Shown here: positions 36,608-49,230 of the stretch, piece after piece
Layout: every line of letters begins with the position of its first letter
Numbering within the stretch: the first letter of the stretch is position 1
Source: Panicum virgatum
Lineage: Eukaryota > Streptophyta > Magnoliopsida > Poales > Poaceae
Assembly (NCBI RefSeq): GCF_016808335.1
Contig: NC_053138.1
Coordinates: 13,819,900-13,883,899 of the forward strand
DNA: 64,000 bases
Direction: 5' to 3'
Notes under the pieces: generated by a model
Seen by the model: only the letters and a program-made list of their open reading frames with translations
What the model was told of the DNA's origin: nothing
Databases searched by the model: none
Program-made: the position numbers and the translations under genes

Positions 36608-38496
36608 CATCGATCGGTCGAGCACCGAGCTAGCTCGCGGCACGGCGCGGCAGCTAGCAAGCTAGCGACTCGGCGTCGGCCGCGAGAGCTCCGGTCCGCG
36701 CGGCGGCCCTGGCGCTTCTCCTCATTGCACGTCGCTGTACAGCTTTGTTTTGTCGACGACGACCAGTACTACCGCCGTTCCCCCTCCCCTCCGGTTGCTC
36801 CACTGGCATCCCTCCCCTCCCATTCACGGTTCATCGGACCACCGCGCTACGCGTACTAGCTAGCAAGCGGTAAGCTTTTGTTTTGTTTTGTTTTGTTTTG
36901 TTTTGTTTTGTTCTGTGCGCAGCTCACTTTGTCACGACGTGTGGTTTCTCACCGGGTTTTTCCGATCATTCCTACTACTGGTACGGTGCTTGAGAATAGT
37001 ATTGCTCTGGCTTTGCCCTACGATAGCTCCTGATGAATAGTACTAATAACCTAGGCTAACTTCAGTTTTGGCTCTGCATATCGATCCATATCCAGAACTG
37101 TCCATATCTACACAAAAAAGATGCCAATACCTACCTCCGGTACAAATACTCCACGATCTGTATAATATCGCGTCAACACTTTCAAAACCTAAACTATCAT
37201 AACTTTTAAGATATTTATGTTAGAAGTGCGAAAACCTTCAATTTAGTTTTATCTCCAAAAACACTTCCGTAATCTAAAAAAATGCTGTATTTTACAATCG
37301 TTCTATTTTAAAATAAATGGTGGAATGAAGTACGCATAACTTTTGAGAACCCGTAAATATTTACGGACCCGGACCCGTAAATATTTTTAGTCATGACGCA
37401 TGACCGTTATGCCAAAACCAACCCATTTTGTATGATTTTTGCAGATGTGTAGCCAGCAACGTCGCCTTCACACTCATCACCCACGCATCATGCATGCCTG
37501 AAAATGGATGGTTCATTGCCCTGGTTGCGTCGTCCTCTCTACTCCATGACCATGAGCTATAGTCCAATACGGGATTGCATCTCTCGATGCGAAGCAGTTG
37601 CTTCATTCATATGCTAGATCAACGCCTAGTTGTTTCCGTACAAAGACGGCTCTTTTTTTTAATCGATTAAGACAATGTTTACCTTCAAGGATAATATAAA
37701 ACTCACACAGTGGTTAGTTTTTGCTTAGCATTGATGTACAAGTCAGCAGGAGCAAATAAAATCAAAACAGAAAAATCAAAAGGAATATTACCTCGTTCCT
37801 CCAATCTAATGATGGCACATGTGACATGTCCATCCATGAGATAATCGTGTCCCTAATCCGCAACCTGAATATAAAATTGATTTATATATTTCTTTGCCTC
37901 TTTGGTGCCTTCAGATAACGCTTTTCAATCATTCAATCAAAGCCTTGTACTTTTCGCACATATCAACATGTAGCAAGCAGCGACTAATCCAATCCAAGAC
38001 ACGCCAAAAGTCAAAGCCCGGTTAACAAAACAAAAAGTATTTTTTATATAATCAAAGAACGATAAGATTTGTTAATTTGCATCCCCAATGATCGATAGCG
38101 TGGCACTCGAGGCCGCACGGCATACAAGAGATGAGACAAAAAAGAAAAAAGAGAGATGAGACAAAAGGCCAGCAGATGGGAAGAGGCTGCTGAGTGTTCT
38201 ATGAGTTTGCGTTATCAATAGTCGTGCTTTGATTCTGACAATATAATGTATACGTAATACGCTACAAGGAGTATTATTTAATTTCACCGGATGAATCACA
38301 TGCATGCTCTGAAAAAGGCAAACACGATTTTCTGTTCAAAATGATCTAGAACAACGAATTAGTTTCATTAGATCCAACAATAATATATCTTGAGTATATA
38401 TTTATTTCGTATTTCAGATGTCGATGTATATATTTTTCTATAAATTTGATCAAATTTTGACTTAAAAGGAAACTAAAACGACCTATGCTATAAAAT
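36608..38496. other. Intergenic region right of the Copia element
   Basis: No gene is supported. The first 250 bp are GC-rich and are the other half of the locus split by the Copia insertion. A (TTTTG)7 microsatellite follows at 36876-36910, then AT-rich sequence without visible features. Confidence 0.4.
36876..36910. repeat. (TTTTG)7 microsatellite
   Basis: Seven perfect copies of TTTTG occur in a row, followed by a variant TTCTG. Confidence 0.95.
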
Positions 38497-38910
38497 GGAA
38501 GGGTGTATATATGTTTTGAACTAGTTTTCAGGGCAGAAGAGCACTATTTGAAACTGGTGTCACAGTCATGCTTCATCACATAGAAAACATGTTTTTCATA
38601 AGAAAAAAGATTGGTTAATTTTAGACAAAATGACTTGACACTACCACAAAATCTTAACCGAGGCGGGCAGACAACCTCATCAGAAAATACGTCATTACTA
38701 TGACCTTGGTTCCGAGGCATTGCGAAAAATGTCTCGGGGAAGGGTGTATATATGTTTTGAACTAGTTTTCAGGGCAGAAGAGCACTATTTGAAACTGGTG
38801 TCACAGTCATGCTTCATCACATAGAAAACATGTTTTTCATAAGAAAAAAGATTGGTTAATTTTAGACAAAATGACTTGACACTACCACAAAATCTTAACC
38901 GAGGCGGGCA
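38497..38910. repeat. Perfect 173-bp direct repeat with CACTA ends
   Basis: 38497-38669 and 38738-38910 are identical by eye over 173 bp. Each copy ends with a CACTA-type terminus, CACTACCACAAAATC, starting at 38639 and 38880, followed by the subterminal motif AACCGAGGCGGGC. The left part of each copy is flanking, non-CACTA sequence, so flank and transposon end were duplicated together. Confidence 0.85.
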
Positions 38911-39005
38911 AAAACGCTTAACCGAGACATTTTTCGCAATGCCTCGGAACCAAGGTCATAGTAATGACGTATTTTCTGATGAGGTTGTCTGCCCGCCTCG
39001 GTTAA
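38654..39005. repeat. Perfect 84-bp inverted repeat, 184-bp spacer
   Basis: The arms are 38654-38737 and 38922-39005 and match base for base in reverse complement. Each holds AACCGAGGCGGGC, CGTCATTACTATGACC and GCATTGCGAAAAATGTCTCG. The second copy of the direct repeat lies mostly in the spacer. It resembles the subterminal region of a CACTA element in which one stretch is inverted. Confidence 0.88.
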
Positions 39006-40275
39006 TTGAATAAAGAAACAAAAAAATAGCAAGCTCGTGGACAGGCCCGCCAAACCCACTCCACGGCCCGCCGCCGCTCCAGGTCGCCGTTTCGAACCAC
39101 GCCACCATCGCCGCGCTAGGCCCGCAGCCCGCAACCACCAGCTCTGGCGTGGTGCTCCGCACAAAGCGCCGTCGAGGGAGGCAGGATACGGCCCCTACTC
39201 GCCGGCGTGCCAGCCGGATGATGGGAGGGGAGGGACGCGCCGCCGTGCCGCCATCCCTGCCAATTTACGGAGGCGGTTTGTCTTGACCGCCTTGATAAAT
39301 AAAAATTGTCCGCCTAGCAATTCGAGACATAATTGAGGCGGTTTATAATCAGGCTCTTCTTGGACGACGTTTTTAAAGGTCACGTTTAATTTTTCAGTTA
39401 AGTGTGATGAAGTTGTCCGGAAATGCTGCATGACCCAAGAAGACACATACAAAAGTACGGAGAAAATAAGGCCCCATTGGAGTTTGGAATTCAGAAGCCT
39501 CGCAGTACAACACTGGCTGTTGGCTGACAAAACATCATCATCATCCTTGTCTCATCGATGCGTGCATGTTCACGCAATGAAACAACCAATGATTCGGCTG
39601 CCCGCTCCCTCTGGCCGGTCGTTCCATGCATTTCCGTGCCGCAGCACGCTGGCTTGCCTTCTCTGGCTTGCCACTGTTTGGTCAAATCCATGCGGATCGC
39701 AACAAGGTGCATGCACGTACGAGACTCGAGAGCTCGCCAAGCTCGCTAATAAATTAAACAGAAGCAACGTCCCACTCAAGATGACTCGATTTTGCGCGAG
39801 GTTTAGCTAGGGCTAATACGGCCTGGGGTGCGCGTCGTCTTCCCTTCGGTTATCTGTCCATCAATTTCAGCCAACCTCTCCACCGGCCACCAGTACGTTC
39901 TCTCCGCAACAATCCCTAATCGTTTTGTGATATGGTGAGAAAACAAATGCGGAGCAGCGTGCTGGCTAATTGAGGACAATTAGAATGTTTTCGGCTATTT
40001 TGGAGGTTTGTTCAAAGGAAGCATATGGTTGGTTTGGTGCTCATCAGGGCAGATAAGACCCCAGGAGGCACGGAGCACTAGCTGCTAAGGTTGGGATCGA
40101 CGACCTAACCCTTAACAGGGAAAACTGATTTGATGTGCCACTTGAGGGTCAGTCATCGGCTATCATTACCACCACTGAAGATTGTAAGTTTGTAACGGCA
40201 TGCATTGCACGGTTTGTCCTTGCATGCACAGCATCAGCTGCCTCTCTTCTACTGTGACCCTTCTCTTTCCAAAAA
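39006..40275. other. Intergenic, possible CACTA remainder
   Basis: GGAGGCGGTTTG and GAGGCGGTTTAT motifs near 39265-39340 resemble the CGAGGCGG subterminal motif just to the left, so the CACTA remnant may continue to about 39340. No opposite terminus was found. No gene is supported from 39340 to 40275. Confidence 0.3.
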
Positions 40276-40799
40276 GTAAAAGGTCTAAATTACTCTTCTC
40301 AATTATAGCCAAAGTCTGGATAACCCCCTAAACTATAATTTGGTTCAATTTACCCCTTAAAGTGCGCAATTTAGTCCATTTACCCCATAATACAATTTGC
40401 CTTTTTTGTTTCTCCACACACAAGTTGAATTTTAATTTAAAATTTTATAGAGTGGTAGTGAACATCACAATGCATATTAAAAAATTGTTATAAGTTTTTC
40501 ATCTTTATTTTTCATAATTTTGAACTCCAATGATTAATTTATTATTAAATATCCTAACCTATCAAAATAATAATAAAAAATTATGACATATTTTTACAAT
40601 ATGTGTTATGATGTGTACTATTATCTTGTAAAATTTCAGCTTAAGACTCCACCTATGCACAGAGACATGAAAAAGACAAATTGTATTAGGGGTAATTTGA
40701 ACCAAAGTGCAAAGTTTGGGGGTAAAATGAATCAAACAATAATTTAGAGGGTTATCCAAACTTTGGCTACAGTTTAGGGTAGTAATTTAGACTTTTTTC
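40276..40799. mobile_element. Mutator-type MITE with ~125-bp inverted repeats
   Basis: The left end runs GTAAAAGGTCTAAATTACTC and the right end, reverse complemented, GAAAAAAGTCTAAATTACTA. Matching blocks continue inward (AGCCAAAGTCTGGATAACCC versus AGCCAAAGTTTGGATAACCC, and the ACCCC...AATACAATTTG region). The 9-bp target duplication TTCCAAAAA is perfect (40267-40275 and 40800-40808), which points to a Mutator-like source. It is 524 bp, with an AT-rich, non-coding centre. Confidence 0.85.
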
Positions 40800-40830
40800 T
40801 TCCAAAAATATATCACTAGAAAGGCGATTA

Positions 40831-41017
40831 CTCCTCCGTCCCTAAAAAAATAAGTTATTCTAGAAATTTTAGGACAAATTAACAAGAAGGTAAAATGACC
40901 ATGTTTGCCTCTAATTGATTCTTGCACGCATATGCACTTTCTAAATGGGGGTAAAATGACTTATTTTTGGACAAATTTTAAATCATAGATTAACTTGGTT
41001 TTTTGGGACGGAGGGAG
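40831..41017. mobile_element. Stowaway MITE (Tc1/mariner type)
   Basis: It has CTCCTCCGTCCC on the left and GGGACGGAGGGAG on the right, flanked by TA at 40829-40830 and 41018-41019. Termini and dinucleotide duplication are typical of Stowaway. It is 187 bp long. Confidence 0.85.
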
Positions 41018-41019
41018 TA

Positions 41020-42556
41020 GACTGCAAACAAGAGGTAACTACCATTTTTAACCATTTTTATGAAATGATGACTAGCGAGCCTCCTGGAATTTTTGCAGGA
41101 AGCGAGCTAGTTAGTTCAAATAAACTGAAACATGTCTTTCATGTCGTGAAGGTTTATTTATTTGAAGATAGGTCCATGAAAATCAGTTTCAGTGCAAAAA
41201 AAGTCAAATAACCTTAATCTACTAGATAGCCCCCCATAATACGCCGCACCAGCTGAAGTCATAGAAAATACTACTAGTACGTAGTATATATATGGATTTA
41301 CCAAATCCCAACTGCCTCAAAAACTCTCTCTTTAAACAGAAAGCGACGGCGAAATGGAAGCATCTAGCTAGCTCGTTGTTAACAGACTTGAAGAATCCAT
41401 TGTCTCTCAGGAATGAAGCGGGTTTGTACAATGTACCAGAACATCCATGCCTACGTCATGAAAGGGAGGCCACAATAGTCCACCCCAAAAAAATATCAGC
41501 AAAATAACCTCCCCTAAAAAAAAGAAAGAAAAGAGGAGGCCATCGTCATATTTAATGCGCAAATAAGGCGTCCAGATCGGGTCTGATACTCTGATGTGAT
41601 GCTAACCTGCAAGGCTGCAAGCGAGCATCAACAACTTTCTTCGCGGTCCTGCCTGCAGAGATGCAAAAACCTTGACCAAAGAAAAATTAAATTAAAACGG
41701 GAGGAGTAAAGACGAGGGCAGAGAAAGGCCAACCCATAATCTAGAGAGAGAGAGAGGCCAACCAGCGCCGCCGTTGATTTGGCAATAATTGGGGAAGGCG
41801 CGAATGCGCGATTGCTCGAAAGATTCGCGTGCATGTTCCTGTGCGTGAGGGCAGCTCCTATCCACGGCCAACCCCTGCCGGCCATTGACTCCACAGCAAA
41901 GGTGTTTCAGACGTGAATTCTGAACTGAACTGAATGAAATCGATGCAGAATTCGGAAACGAATCGGCGTCGTTTTCTCCTTGGCCTGTTGATGCGGCTTT
42001 GGTTCTTTGTTAATCTGGAGTTGGAGAGTCCTAGACGCCATTGTGGCTCGGTCAGCTAACTCGGCTTGTTCCATTATACTAGTTGTGTATCTCAGAGTAG
42101 ATTACAGGGAGTAGCTTGATACATCATGTCCGAGCTATAAGTTAAGCACATGCATGATCAGATTTGAAGGATCAGCCGACCAAACAAATGATGTTTATAT
42201 GGAGCGAGCGTATTCAAGAGGAGGCAGGGAGCGTTTAATTTGTTTGGGTATCATCATCATCGACGGTGCGGTGCCCAATTAAACATATGGAGGCCGGAGA
42301 AACGAAGCATGAATCACGTGTGTGTTGCTATTTTCAGGCCCTAGCTATGTGTCGGTACCTGCGGGCCGGGCCGGCAACACAAAGATTCCCTGGTTTCAAT
42401 GTCATCTGTACCACCTGCCAGTACTGAACGTTGAGTACTGCTAGTACGATCTGGTACTCGTACTATTCATGTATTGGAGTACTGGTACCAATCAGTGCGT
42501 GCTATAGCTATGTACTCTAGTCAGTTGAAAATAATCAAAGGAAGATAGGGCAGGCA
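41020..42556. other. Intergenic region
   Basis: No gene is supported. A short GA tract lies near 41742. Several short open frames have no recognisable domains. Confidence 0.4.
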
Positions 42557-42787
42557 CACTAGTACAGAAAATAGCACACTAGTTGGTGGAACTAAAGGAT
42601 CCTCCACAGTTTAGCTGAAAAGTAACTCATCACATATAAAGTCAATGTAGGTGCGGTGACAAAGAAACTATACGCAAGACAAGAGGTCATAGGTTTAAAT
42701 TCGGCGGGGCACAATTTTTTTTTACCATCACAGACCCTAATAGGATCTTTAGACAACGGTTGTGAATAGGGTGTTTCTGTACTAGTG
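42557..42787. mobile_element. Miniature CACTA element
   Basis: The terminal inverted repeat CACTAGTACAGAAA is perfect at both ends, and GCA is duplicated at 42554-42556 and 42788-42790. It is 231 bp and non-coding. Its termini differ from those of the 9432-13876 and 38.6-39.0 kb CACTA sequences, so it is a third CACTA family. Confidence 0.88.
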
Positions 42788-45700
42788 GCAGTCAATGTGT
42801 TTTTCTAGAAAAAAACAACAGCCTAACTAGTATGGACAATCATTCAGGCTAAGCGTGGTGGCATCATTTACCTGCAGTCGTTTTTGAACCCGAACGGTAG
42901 TCAGCAGCCGTTTTCTTCATCCAAACTGTGCCTGCACCTGCGACCATCAAGCAAAGGGACGGGTCGGATCAAGCAACCCGTATAGTTTTGGCCAGAAAAA
43001 ACACTAGTAGGTTCCAATAGTCATAGTCTTCGCGTGATTTTAACACGCCGTGGAGTCTTAATCAACGTAGGTACACAAAGCCGGCGAACTGGTGACGACG
43101 AGTCTGTCCTGCACTGCACTCCTCCTGCCCCGACGACGGCAGGGCACGGTGCCTGTGTCGGGCGATCCACGACGTCATGCTGCTGACGTCCAGGCATGGC
43201 CGTGCACCGAACGGCCGCGGGAAATCCAGCCGGTCTTCCGGGGGTCCGCCCGGGTCCGGCCACTGTGCCTTGCCGGCCCTGCCCTGGCGAAACAGACGGA
43301 CATGAGGATGGAGCCATGGCGGCCGTGGCCTTATCTGGAGCAGCACGCACGTCCATATGCAGCATGCACGGGCGACAAGTCTGGCGGTTGTCATGCATTC
43401 CGATGGTTCGAACAGAAAACAAGTGGCTCGGTTGCTGGTGGCTGCCGAGTGCTCTGACAGGAATCCAGGGCATTTTGGTCCCCGTCCTGGTCCTGATGCT
43501 TCGTGTCCGGCCCAAAATTTCAATCCTCAAGCCGTGGAAGACACAAGTGGAATGGATGGACCAGGCCGGGACCTCGCTCGGCCATCACCTGAACTTTATG
43601 TTTTCTTTGGAGAGGGGGGTGGGGTGGGGTGTGAAGAGCGGCTAGCGGCGGCGGCGGAGAGCCGGAGACCAATACCGGCCGAGGAGGTAGGTGATCGGAG
43701 AACCAGGTGGTGCAGTGCCGCTGCTTTGGGTGAAACCAGTCGCAGGCTCGCAACAGACGGATCCCAAATTGCTCGTGGGCCTGGGCCAACCAGTACTGTG
43801 ATAGGCCGCCCATCGAACGCCTTCCTTCTTCATCCTTCAGAAGTTTCCATCGAACCGGGTGCTGCTCGGGGTCTGCGCATGACCCCGAGCGAACTCGTTG
43901 CAGTTTTTCAGGATTTTTATGTTTTACTAGTAGGGTCCACGCGCAACACGCACGGGCTACCAAATAAATTATTTATATTTATAGAAAATATAATAGACAA
44001 TACTTTTATATTTATATCAAAGATATATTCATGTACATGCAACAAGGATGTATTTAAAAAATGATCTGCCAGGAGCAAAATTCTATAAACAATTCAATAT
44101 GAGCGTTCACAAGTACATTTACAGTTGCACATATTCCATTGAACCCAAGCTTCTCAGGTCACATAACCTACTAACAGTTCCCCACCCTCTGTATTCAGAT
44201 CACACACCATCTTAATTTATTAATGGCCTGCTAGTTTGCTATGATGCTTTAATTGTGTGGCCAATGAAAACAAAAAAAAATGAAGAATCTCGGTCAATAT
44301 GGTAGTAAACCACAATATATAGTAATATAAATATTATATTGTTTATTATTATTAAATAGATTAAATTGTTCGACTCATGCAAGCATGTAGTATTAAGGGA
44401 AATTGCAGCAACCGAAAATATGGGCTGGCTATAATCAATCTTTCAATAGCAGTTCACATAATTCATTGTTAATAAAAATATTACAACCCTTATATCTTGA
44501 GGCAACAGATCAACAATTGAAATAAAGAACTATTAAAATGCTAAACAATAAAACATGGCAAAACAGTGAATGTTGAATGTATATTACATCGTGCCATTGA
44601 TGCAAGCTTCCAAGTCTTGATCATGATGAGCGCGAACACGTATGGAAGTTCCTCTCTCTTCATTAGATCTCTCGCGCCCCCTACTTCAAGACAACCACAG
44701 TAGAAGGCACATCTCAGCACTGGGAAGATGTAGTAACCTACAGCTTCACCTTTTCCAATATGATTACTTGCATTCAGGATGCACAAGGTCCTGGTAGCAC
44801 AAGCATTTCGATTGAGTAATTTATCTTTTACTTCCTTAAAACCTAGCATTGTATGAATAAACTGAGAGCACGTGTTGCATTCACAGCATATATTATTTGT
44901 TCCAACATTGCAAGAGCTATTTAGCTTAAAGAACTTACTGAAAGGATACATGATGAGAAAGCAGTAGCACGTTTCCTCTTTTGAAGTCTGTTAGCAATTC
45001 CAATTGTGGAGATATACATACCATTCCTTTGTAAGAAGAATTAAAATGAGAAAAAAATAATGATGATCTCTTTGCAAGAAAACAAGGTCTTTTTAATTTC
45101 CTCTAGAAAAGCTATTTAAATGCTTTAGGAAAAATGTAAAAATTATAGCTTGTACTTACTGAGCAGCAGCAATCTTTCAGAAGAGCTAGAGATTCAGTTG
45201 TTCAGACACATTGTTTTATTATTCTGGCCAAACATATCCTTAATAAAATATTTTGAAATTCAGTTTCTGGATGAAAAATACCAAATCCCTGGTTCAGTTT
45301 GTACACCTGCAAAGGAAATAAGAAACCATTAAATAATCAGAAGGGGATATATTGTTGCACAATATGATCCAATACGATTGCTAGAAAGAAAAGAAATAAA
45401 TGATTGGTAAATTAGGATATGATGTACTGCTCTAAATAATACTCTACACTTTCTTTTTAAAAAGAAGAAGGATTACTTCTTCACCTCTGATTGCACTTAC
45501 ATCCTCAGTAGAACAATAAAGACATGTTCCACAAATATAGAATGCAAATAACGGTGTGTAATTTTTCTTATTTTTTGAGCTAAATCTTTCAGCTAGTTCG
45601 TTTCATAACTAAAGGCTTCTTACCCATGATCATACCCACCTGAGCCCTGGCTGTTTTTTAGCTACTGCCTTGTTACTCCAAAAATCTGCATGCATTTAGT

Positions 45701-47611
45701 TACAAAATCCTGTCCGATGGCAAAAATTATCAAGACAACATGTAATATAATCATTGCAAGCATTTTATCAAGCATGTGGTGAACATGAATGCAGTAGGTG
45801 GCGGCAGGGATGGAACGAACTGAATACAGCTAGCTGCAGCTTATCCACGATTTGGGAGGCGTTCAGGGCTTCAGGTGTCTCCACCAAAAGTCACTCCAGC
45901 GAAGAAGAGGAGGAGAACCAGTGCTTTAGCCGGAGCACCTCAAGGCCATTCCGGTGGTTCAGCATCAGGGCCGTGGCATTGTATGCACAAATGAGGAGGC
46001 TTCGTTCCTTCGCCGAGGGAGGGAGCAGCAGGGGAAGCCTGACAGCCGCCCAGGCTGGCTCACCATCCAAAAGCAAATAGCACCGGTCGCTGCCATCCCC
46101 GCATTTGCTTTCCATCGATGATGGCGCTGCGTTCACCGGAGCCGCCGTCATTCTCTACCTTTGGGGAAGCCGGCCCGACCGCCTCGTCCAGTGGCCACAG
46201 CCACCACCGAAGCGATGTGAGTGGAAGGATAGGAGGACCAGCCCCCTCGCAGACGCCACCTCTGTTGCTCCGCTTCTGGCTCCGCGTACGTGCTCACACT
46301 TCGACAAATGGGCAACAGCAAGGAACAATATGTGGAGAGCAACGGGATGGGGAGGGCGGCCGGCGGCGTGATGCAGATGGGTGAAGGTGATCAGGCAAAG
46401 CGTACTTGGCGAGCGGGATTGAACGCGGGTACAGCAGGCAGGTGAGCGGGGCATAGTGAAATCGAGATGTGGACGAGGACCTGACATGCGTAATAGCGGC
46501 GGCGCGGTTCCCCCGGCTTCACGGCCGCGCTCGGCGACGCATCTCGCCTGGCCTGCGCGGCGCGGCCCCGTAACCGCCGCCGGGGAAGTCTGGCCTACCC
46601 CCACAGCCGAGCGATGGCCGCAGCTCGCTTAACTGCGCGGCCCGGCCCCGGAGCCGCCGCTTTGATGTGAATGGGAGGGTGGGGGAGCACGACGCGGATG
46701 GAAGTGGATGGAGGGGAGGCGGCGGAATCTCGCGGACGAGGAAGAGGAAGCAGCGGATGGAGATAGTTGTGCAGGGAAAAGGGATGTGGACGCTGTGGCG
46801 CATGGAAGGGGAAGGAAAAGGGACGCTTGATTGGCGGCACAGGCGCGGTCCTCGCCGGCGGGATCGAAGTTGGGTACGCGGGTGGGTAAGAAATTTGCAC
46901 AGTGAGAAAAGTAGCGGCAGAAAGGCTGAAACGTTTTGCAGCATAGTGTTTTTTTTTCTCCCACAAAACTTTCTCCCAATTTGGTACTGTCAGGTGGGGC
47001 TCTTGTGAGGGGTACATGGATGTTCTTTAGGTGAGAAGTGTTTTCAATTGTTTTGGTTCTTTATAGTGTAATTATAGTGTAGATTAGGCCTAAAATTAGC
47101 TCAGTATATTGTTCTACTCTTGTTTTGTTACTGGAATAATTTTTTTTTGCCAGAACAAATTTATTTTTTATTACTAGAACAATTGTTATAATTCAAAATT
47201 TATTCTAATGATAAAAATAATTATTTGACCTTGTATGATGATTTAACCACGCGTGCGACTTTCAATATTACCGCATCGAACCCACTAACGAGAACAATAA
47301 TGCTCTGCTGGAATAAAGTTCCTTGGGCCGCACAATATGCGCAGGATTGACACACTAGGTAGGAATGACGACATGTTATGGAATGGGCTGTCACGGCCCA
47401 CTATATCACCAAAAGTGGCATATCCGTTCCCTTATCCGCAGCCCAACATACGGTCCCGCCGCTGCCACTTGCTTCCGGCCTTGTCGCCTTTTCCGGCCCT
47501 TCTCTAGAGAAGCGGAAAGCGACGGGGCCCGATCCCTCCGCCCGCCTTGGCCCCACCAGGCCACGGCACAACGCTGGCCAGCGACCGACCCGGCGTTGCA
47601 TGACCTGCCAG

Positions 47612-47704
47612 CCCCCCCCCCCCCCCCCAACGCAACACCGCGACGGCGACCATTTTCCGTCTCGCCGGCGAGAGAAACCCCCCCCCCCCCCCCCCCCCCC
47701 CCCC
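47612..47704. repeat. Paired poly-C tracts (17 and 27 C)
   Basis: Two uninterrupted C runs are separated by about 50 bp, with further C-rich sequence after. Reading from the other strand, these are G tracts that could form quadruplexes. Confidence 0.9.
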
Positions 47705-49069
47705 ACCCCCACACCCATTTTTCGTGATCCAGATTCCAGAACGCGTCCCGCTCCCCCCGAGCCTCGGCGGACGACGAGCCGCGTCCATGTTTTTCCCGGG
47801 CCCCGCGGCGTTTACCCGGACCGCCGCTGCCCGCGTGTCTGGCTGCAGCTGCGTGCGTGCGCCGTGGGCCATGGGCCATGGAGAAGATTGTCGAGCGGCG
47901 GCAAGGAGCGTGACTGCGACCAGTGAACGCAAAAGACCTTGGCCCATCCGAGCTACAAAGGCCAAATTCCAGTCCACATCCACTGCCCCCGAATTTTCCA
48001 ACAAAGGTGCGATAAATCGCCTCCCCCTGCTGCCAGAATAGCGGATAATTTGGCGACTCAACAACAACGGCCAGCAGAACCTTTGCAGGAGCAACGGAAA
48101 GCATTTTTGAGCAGCTTGGTTGCACATGATTTTACGACAGAACCAAACATTCGCAGCATGAACACTCACTCGTTCCATCAATATGGAAGTTCGTTTGGTC
48201 TAGTGTAGCATGGTCGAAGGCCACGGAAATGTGCGCCCGTGGTGCGAGACATGATGCCCACCAACCTTTTCTGGGCACCAAACTCTCCGAGTCTTACGAA
48301 CCAAGCAATGCTCTTTTTTTTCTCAGAAAGAGGAAAAAAAGAAGCGAAAGATACCCTGAAACGCAGATCAAAATGTAAGTACACGTTGCAGCTGCAGCTC
48401 GCAACGCGAGGCTCAGTAACCAAACGAAAACCGCCTGGATCCGACATGCAAAAATATCAAACACCCCATTTTCCCTTAAGTTATGGTCAAAATTCCCCCA
48501 AAAAGAAAAGTTCTGGTCGAAATTCAGTTACATTTTTCATATGCTTCTTCCTGAATGAAAAAAAAAGGAATGGGAAAAACGTGAAGAGGGCCGCCATTGA
48601 TGGGAAGAGACCAGCAGGCCGGGAGGCGGGAGGGAGAGCACGCAGCACCGGACGGATCTAGGTTTCCGTTAAGCTCCTGACGCACTAATCCACTGCTCCG
48701 CGTCCCACTGAAGGTGGGTCCACATCGTCCATCCCGATGATCATCCCGCGGGCAGATGAGCACGGACGGCGAGATCTCTCCCGCCGCGACACCCCGCGAG
48801 TTTGCAAAGCCGCAGAAATGCACCACGCACTCTGCTCGCCTCTCCTCTGTCTCTCTGTAACATGGTCCCACCTCACTAACATTCCTTGGGGGGCCCCACC
48901 AGCAGTAACAGTCTAGGCCTCACCAGCGTGCACGTAGCATTTCCGCGCCAAAGCGGGAGGGCTAATCGCGGCCGCAACCAGACGGCCAACAGCTTAATAC
49001 CCATCGCCTATTCTATTCGTCGCCCCCTCTCGCCCCTCACCTCACACGCACGCTCGCTCCCACCCCCCA

Positions 49070-49070
49070 T

Positions 49071-49098
<28 letters not shown>
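49070..49098 (+). repeat. (GCC)n repeat in the ADNT1 leader
   Basis: About nine GCC triplets lie 130 bp before the ATG. CT-rich and CTC-repeat sequence follows at about 49140-49167. It is probably in the 5' UTR. Confidence 0.85.
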
Positions 49099-49102
<4 letters not shown>

Positions 49103-49230
49103 AAACCCCAATCCGTGCCGAGCCCGTCTCGGCCACCATCTCCTCCCCATCCTCCTCCTCCTCCTCGGTGGCGCGGCGAGCCGCGGGCGATCCGGCCGGT
49201 GAGGGGGGCGCGCGCGGGGCGGGGGCGGAG

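Larger units (their letters stand above)
42791..49230. other. Intergenic region upstream of ADNT1
   Basis: No gene is supported over 6.4 kb. Overlapping open frames at 43020-44060, 44541-44951 (-), 45750-46950 and 47365-48180 match no family I know, and several are products of GC-rich or poly-C sequence. Runs of 17 C (47612-47628) and 27 C (47678-47704) occur. From 48880 on the sequence is GC-rich and should include the ADNT1 promoter and leader. Confidence 0.4.

Noticed and set aside
43021..44064. Overlapping 120-235 codon open frames
   Set aside because: Both strands are equally open, with no recognisable product, splice pattern or start context.
44541..44951. A 136-codon cysteine-containing open frame on the minus strand
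   Set aside because: Not recognised as any family, has no neighbouring exons and sits in AT-rich sequence; evidence is too thin for a gene call.
47401..48181. Glycine- or proline-rich open frames over the poly-C tracts
   Set aside because: The homopolymer runs create the residues; no family match, and frames depend on exact run length.
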